Source: Gordonia crocea (GTDB taxonomy: Bacteria > Actinomycetota > Actinomycetes > Mycobacteriales > Mycobacteriaceae). From it: a stretch of DNA of 64,000 nt. The notes under the pieces were generated by a model. The model did no database searches, was not told the origin of the DNA, and saw nothing but the letters and a program-made list of their open reading frames with translations. The stretch covers positions 124,001 through 188,000 of the forward strand of contig NZ_BJOU01000017.1 of the NCBI RefSeq assembly GCF_009932435.1, given 5' to 3'. Below, piece by piece: positions 60,869 to 64,000 of the stretch. The translations under genes and the position numbers were made by a program. Positions within the stretch are counted from its first letter, which is position 1; each line of letters begins with the position of its first letter.

Positions 60869-60907
60869 GGCAGGTTCTCCTCGTAGCTCAGCCCCTGAGG
60901 GACATTA

Positions 60908-61312
60908 TCAGGACGAGCGACGACCCCGACGAGGTTGCCAGACCACCAGGGCGGTGGTTGCCGGCGCCGGGACGACTTCGCCGCCGCGTCGGCCCGCGGC
61001 ATCGAGCTTGGCCCGCAGTTCATCGACCTCGCGGCTCAACTCGATGATCCGCTTGATCCCCGCGAGATTGACGCCCTCCTCCTGGGACAAGCGCTGGATC
61101 TCGCGAAGTAATTCGACGTCGCCCGACGTGTAGCGACGCCCCCCACCACTGGTGCGTGCGGGTGTGACCAGACCCAGCCGGTCATAGGTGCGCAGGGTTT
61201 GGGCGTGCATGCCGGAGAGTTCGGCGGCCACCGAAATCACATAGGTGGCGCGCTCGTCGCCCCGCCCCCGGTCTGACGATCCGGGGTCGGGGCTCCTGCG
61301 TGCGGCAGCCAT
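60908..61312 (-). CDS. hspR: HspR heat shock repressor
   Basis: A MerR-type repressor of 134 residues that binds HAIR elements with DnaK as co-repressor. The HTH is in YVISVAAELSGMHAQTLRTYD and RLGLVTPARTSGGGRRYTSGD; a coiled-coil dimerisation segment (LLREIQRLSQ to SREVDELRAKLDAAG) follows. It is 3 bp after the dnaJ stop, the dnaK-grpE-dnaJ-hspR order of Streptomyces and Mycobacterium. The operon feeds back on itself, and HAIR-like sites before clpB suggest it controls that gene too. Confidence 0.96.
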   Translation of the reverse strand: MAAARRSPDPGSSDRGRGDERATYVISVAAELSGMHAQTLRTYDRLGLVTPARTSGGGRRYTSGDVELLREIQRLSQEEGVNLAGIKRIIELSREVDELRAKLDAAGRRGGEVVPAPATTALVVWQPRRGRRSS

Positions 61313-61315
61313 GAC

Positions 61316-62524
61316 TCACTTGCCCCATCCGGCGCGCGGGTCGTAGCCGGCGGCCTTCTCCGCCTCGGCATAGGCCTTCAACGCCTCGGTCGCCTTGTCG
61401 TCGAGCGACTTCGGGACCGCCACCTTCACGGTGACGAGCAGGTCGCCGGCCCCACCGGCCCGTTTCGGCACCCCCCGACCGCGCACGCGCAGCGTGCGGC
61501 CGTCGGCGGTGTTCGCCGGGATCTTGACCCCGACCGATCCGTCGAGGGTCGGCACCGACACGGTCGCGCCGAGCACCAGTTCCGAGAAGCTCACCGGCAG
61601 TTCGACCTTGAGGTCGTTGCCGCTGCGGGTGAACAACTTGTCCCCGGTGACGTGCACGGTCACGTACAGGTCGCCCGACGGGGCGCCGCGCATACCGGCT
61701 TCGCCCTGGCCGGCCAACCGGATCCGTTGACCGTCTTCGACACCCACCGGGATCCGCACGTTGATGTTGCGCGGCCGTACCTGCACGCCGTTGCCCGAGC
61801 AATCCGGGCACGGGCTCTCGATGATCGACCCGGTGCCCTGGCAGTCGCGGCACGGCTCGCTGAATCCGAACGCGCCCTGGTTGCGGCTGACGAAGCCCGA
61901 CCCGTTGCAGCGACCGCACACGCGCGGGCTGGTGCCCGGCTTGGCTCCACTGCCGTGGCAGGTCGTGCACGGCGACGGGCTGGTGACCCGCATGCTGACC
62001 GTCGTGCCCTGCGCGGCGTCGCGGAACGTCAGCGTCGTCTCGGTTTCCAGGTCCTGTCCGCGGCGTGGCCGGGTGGTCGTCCCGCGGCCCGAGGAGCGGG
62101 TCCCCCCGCCGCCACCGCCGCCGCCGAACATCCCGCCGAGGATGTCACCCAGACCACCGCCGGCGTCGCCGCCGAACAAATCGTCGAGGTTGAAATCCCC
62201 GCCGGTGGTGTAGGTCGTGCCACCGCCACCGCTACCGCCGCCGAAGCCGCCCGGGAACCCGTTGCCGCCGCGGAAGCGGCCACCGGCGAACATCGCCCGG
62301 GTCTCGTCGTACTCCTTCTTCTTCTCCGGATCGGAGAGCACGCTGTTCGCCTCGGAGACGCGCTTGAAGCGCTCCTCGGCTGCCGTGTCCCCGGGGTTCT
62401 TGTCCGGGTGAAGCTCGTTGGCCAACTTGCGATACGCCTTGCGGATATCGTTGGCCGACGCATCGGAGGAGACGCCGAGCTCTTTGTAGAAATCCTTTTC
62501 CAGCCATTCACGCTGTGGGGCCAT
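61316..62524 (-). CDS. dnaJ: DnaJ co-chaperone
   Basis: Type I Hsp40, 402 residues. J domain (10-75) with HPD in [13 protein letters not shown], a long Gly/Phe-rich linker, four CxxCxGxG zinc repeats ([32 protein letters not shown]) and the substrate-binding C-terminal domain. It stimulates DnaK's ATPase. ATG at 62524 is fixed by an exceptionally complete Shine-Dalgarno (AAGGAGGTGA). It corresponds to mycobacterial dnaJ1. Confidence 0.97.
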   Translation of the reverse strand: MAPQREWLEKDFYKELGVSSDASANDIRKAYRKLANELHPDKNPGDTAAEERFKRVSEANSVLSDPEKKKEYDETRAMFAGGRFRGGNGFPGGFGGGSGGGGTTYTTGGDFNLDDLFGGDAGGGLGDILGGMFGGGGGGGGTRSSGRGTTTRPRRGQDLETETTLTFRDAAQGTTVSMRVTSPSPCTTCHGSGAKPGTSPRVCGRCNGSGFVSRNQGAFGFSEPCRDCQGTGSIIESPCPDCSGNGVQVRPRNINVRIPVGVEDGQRIRLAGQGEAGMRGAPSGDLYVTVHVTGDKLFTRSGNDLKVELPVSFSELVLGATVSVPTLDGSVGVKIPANTADGRTLRVRGRGVPKRAGGAGDLLVTVKVAVPKSLDDKATEALKAYAEAEKAAGYDPRAGWGK

Positions 62525-62530
62525 CCGACG

Positions 62531-62540
62531 TCACCTCCTT
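62531..62540 (-). promoter_or_regulatory. Near-complete Shine-Dalgarno sequence of dnaJ
   Basis: AAGGAGGTGA on the minus strand, 6 bp from the dnaJ start codon, is fully complementary to the 3' end of 16S rRNA. It supports the ATG at 62524 and may allow high dnaJ output inside the operon, where grpE ends 56 bp upstream. Confidence 0.75.
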
Positions 62541-62580
62541 GTCGTTTCGTTCATCTGGCCGGTAATGGTGCGTTCCGCCT

Positions 62581-63156
62581 TTACTCCCCGGCGTCGGGCG
62601 CACCGGCCCCGGCGCCATCGGTCACGGTGACCATGGCATGCCGGACGACGCGGTCGCCGACGCGGTAGCCGACGCGGTAGACCGCACCGAGGACCGGGTT
62701 GTCCCCGGAGCCGTCGTTCTGCACGGCCTCGTGGAGTTCCGGGTCGAACGGATCGCCGGGCGCGCCAAAACCGGCGAGCCCCTGCGCGGTGAGGGTGGCG
62801 ATCAGTTTGTCCGCCAGCGCGCGAAGCGGCCCGGACTCCAGATCGCCGTGCTCGCGCGCCCGGTCGAGATCGTCGAGGATCGGCAGTAGCTGCTCGATGA
62901 CGAGCTGCTTGCCCAGCGACACCTTCGACGCCATCTCCTCGTCGGAGCGGCGCTTGTAGTTGGTGAACTGGGCCCGTTCCCGCTGCAGGGCCGCGGTGAG
63001 TTCGGCGACCTGGTCGTTCTGGTCGCCGCCCGCCGCGGAACCGCCGGCGGGAGCCTGGTCACCGCCCGCGGCGGGGGCCTGTGCCCCCGCCGCGGCGGCG
63101 CCGGTCGCCTCGTCCGGTTCCGTGCCGCCGGCGGCGGCATCGAAGGGCTCGGTCAC
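62581..63156 (-). CDS. grpE: GrpE nucleotide exchange factor
   Basis: Exchanges ADP for ATP on DnaK. The 191-residue protein has a low-complexity Ala/Gly/Pro/Gln N-terminus (about 1-45, variable), a long helix ([20 protein letters not shown] and [18 protein letters not shown]) and the C-terminal beta domain ([24 protein letters not shown]). GTG at 63156 overlaps the dnaK stop as GTGA. Confidence 0.95.
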   Translation of the reverse strand: MTEPFDAAAGGTEPDEATGAAAAGAQAPAAGGDQAPAGGSAAGGDQNDQVAELTAALQRERAQFTNYKRRSDEEMASKVSLGKQLVIEQLLPILDDLDRAREHGDLESGPLRALADKLIATLTAQGLAGFGAPGDPFDPELHEAVQNDGSGDNPVLGAVYRVGYRVGDRVVRHAMVTVTDGAGAGAPDAGE

Positions 63157-64000
63157 TTGTTCTCGCCCTCGCCCTCGTCCACGACCTCGGCGTCGACGAC
63201 ATCGTCGTCACCGGCGTCGGCCGGGGCATCCCCGGCACCGGCGGACTCGGCCGCGCTGGCCGCGTAGATCGCCTGGCCGAGTTCCTGCGACACCGACGAG
63301 AGGTTCTCGATGGCCGTCTTGATGGTCGCGGTGTCGTTGCCGTCGAGAGCCTTCTTGGCCTCGTCGATCGCACCTTCAACCTTGCTCTTGACGTCGGCCG
63401 GAACCTTGTCGTCGTTCTCGGCGAGGAACTTCTGCGTCTGGTTGACCAGCGACTCCGCCTGGTTGCGGGTCTCGGCCTCTTCGCGGCGCTTGCGGTCCTC
63501 CTCGGCGTGGGCCTCGGCATCCTTGACCATCCGGTCGATCTCCTCCTTGGAGAGTCCCGAACCGTCCTGGATGCGGATGCTGTTCTCCTTGCCGGTGCCC
63601 TTGTCCTTCGCGGTGACGTGCACGATGCCGTTGGCGTCGATGTCGAAGGTCACCTCGATCTGCGGGACACCCTGCGGTGCCGGCGCGATGCCGCCCAGTT
63701 CGAAGCTGCCGAGCAGCTTGTTGTGCGACGCGATCTCGCGCTCACCCTGGTAGACCTGGATCTGCACCGACGGCTGGTTGTCCTCGGCGGTCGTGTAGGT
63801 CTCGCTCCGCTTGGTGGGGATCGTGGTGTTGCGCTCGATCAGCTTGTGCATGACGCCGCCCTTGGTCTCGATGCCGAGGCTCAGCGGGGTCACGTCCAGC
63901 AGCAGCACGTCCTTGACCTCGCCGCGCAGCACACCGGCCTGCAGCGCCGCGCCGACCGCGACGACCTCGTCGGGGTTGACGCCCTTGTTGGGCTCCTGGC
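63153..64000 (-). CDS. dnaK: DnaK chaperone, C-terminal part (cut by window edge)
   Basis: The last 282 codons of Hsp70. It contains the end of the ATPase domain ([20 protein letters not shown]), the linker [13 protein letters not shown], the substrate-binding beta domain ([39 protein letters not shown]) and the helical lid, ending in the acidic [13 protein letters not shown] tail. The open frame continues past the window. The operon promoter with its HAIR sites is therefore not visible. Confidence 0.97.
   Translation of the reverse strand, partial: QEPNKGVNPDEVVAVGAALQAGVLRGEVKDVLLLDVTPLSLGIETKGGVMHKLIERNTTIPTKRSETYTTAEDNQPSVQIQVYQGEREIASHNKLLGSFELGGIAPAPQGVPQIEVTFDIDANGIVHVTAKDKGTGKENSIRIQDGSGLSKEEIDRMVKDAEAHAEEDRKRREEAETRNQAESLVNQTQKFLAENDDKVPADVKSKVEGAIDEAKKALDGNDTATIKTAIENLSSVSQELGQAIYAASAAESAGAGDAPADAGDDDVVDAEVVDEGEGENK

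Overview
The window is very GC-rich with dense, often overlapping genes, many GTG starts and strong GGAGG-type ribosome binding sites. Gene content and order point to an actinomycete of the order Mycobacteriales, most likely a Gordonia-like genus; the genus is inference, the order is well supported. Two blocks follow Mycobacterium tuberculosis gene order: the left block (ftsH-folE-folP-folB-folK-DUF3180, then hpt-tilS-metalloprotease-dacB-ppa) resembles Rv3605c-Rv3628. Much of the rest (metZ, rhodanese, purT, purA, DUF3151, fba, DedA, TrmH, pyrE, clpB, flavohemoglobin, hspR-dnaJ-grpE-dnaK) resembles Rv0350-Rv0391, rearranged and interrupted by other genes.

Layout. 1-9.4 kb: a minus-strand run for folate synthesis with FtsH, purine salvage, tRNA-Ile lysidine synthesis, a Zn protease and a penicillin-binding carboxypeptidase; ppa diverges from dacB. 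10-12.6 kb: three tandem DUF1266 paralogues. 12.7-24.6 kb: isochorismate synthase, a DUF4352 protein, a membrane protein/rhodanese/metZ sulfur operon, fprA, three small exported proteins, DUF456-purT, a membrane adenylate cyclase and purA. 24.7-38.9 kb: a CDF metal exporter, FUSC and FetB membrane proteins, an acidic membrane protein, fba, DedA, a TetR/LVIVD/DUF305 group, TrmH-pyrE and an M20 hydrolase. 38.9-46.8 kb: a complete kdp potassium system (a 30-codon small ORF, then kdpF-A-B-C-D-E). 47-50 kb: clpB with heat-shock control signals. 50-60 kb: a frameshifted D-amino-acid-type PLP gene, a histidine-rich protein, a four-gene acyl-CoA synthetase/DUF3556/FAD oxidoreductase/PucR cluster and a type II flavohemoglobin. 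59.7-64 kb: an anchored protein resembling a degenerate Hsp70/actin-type ATPase, then hspR-dnaJ-grpE-dnaK (dnaK cut by the window edge).

The stress genes form a plausible circuit: HspR is encoded at 61 kb, and two HAIR-like sites plus a SigH-type promoter precede clpB at 49.6 kb. The best candidates for undescribed biology are the acyl-CoA synthetase/DUF3556/oxidoreductase/PucR module with a perfect inverted repeat at its front, the Hsp70-like membrane protein downstream of hspR, the small membrane ORF leading the kdp operon, and the TetR-palindrome-LVIVD-DUF305 unit. No tRNA, rRNA, CRISPR array, insertion sequence or prophage was recognised, and no gap without a gene exceeds 300 bases.
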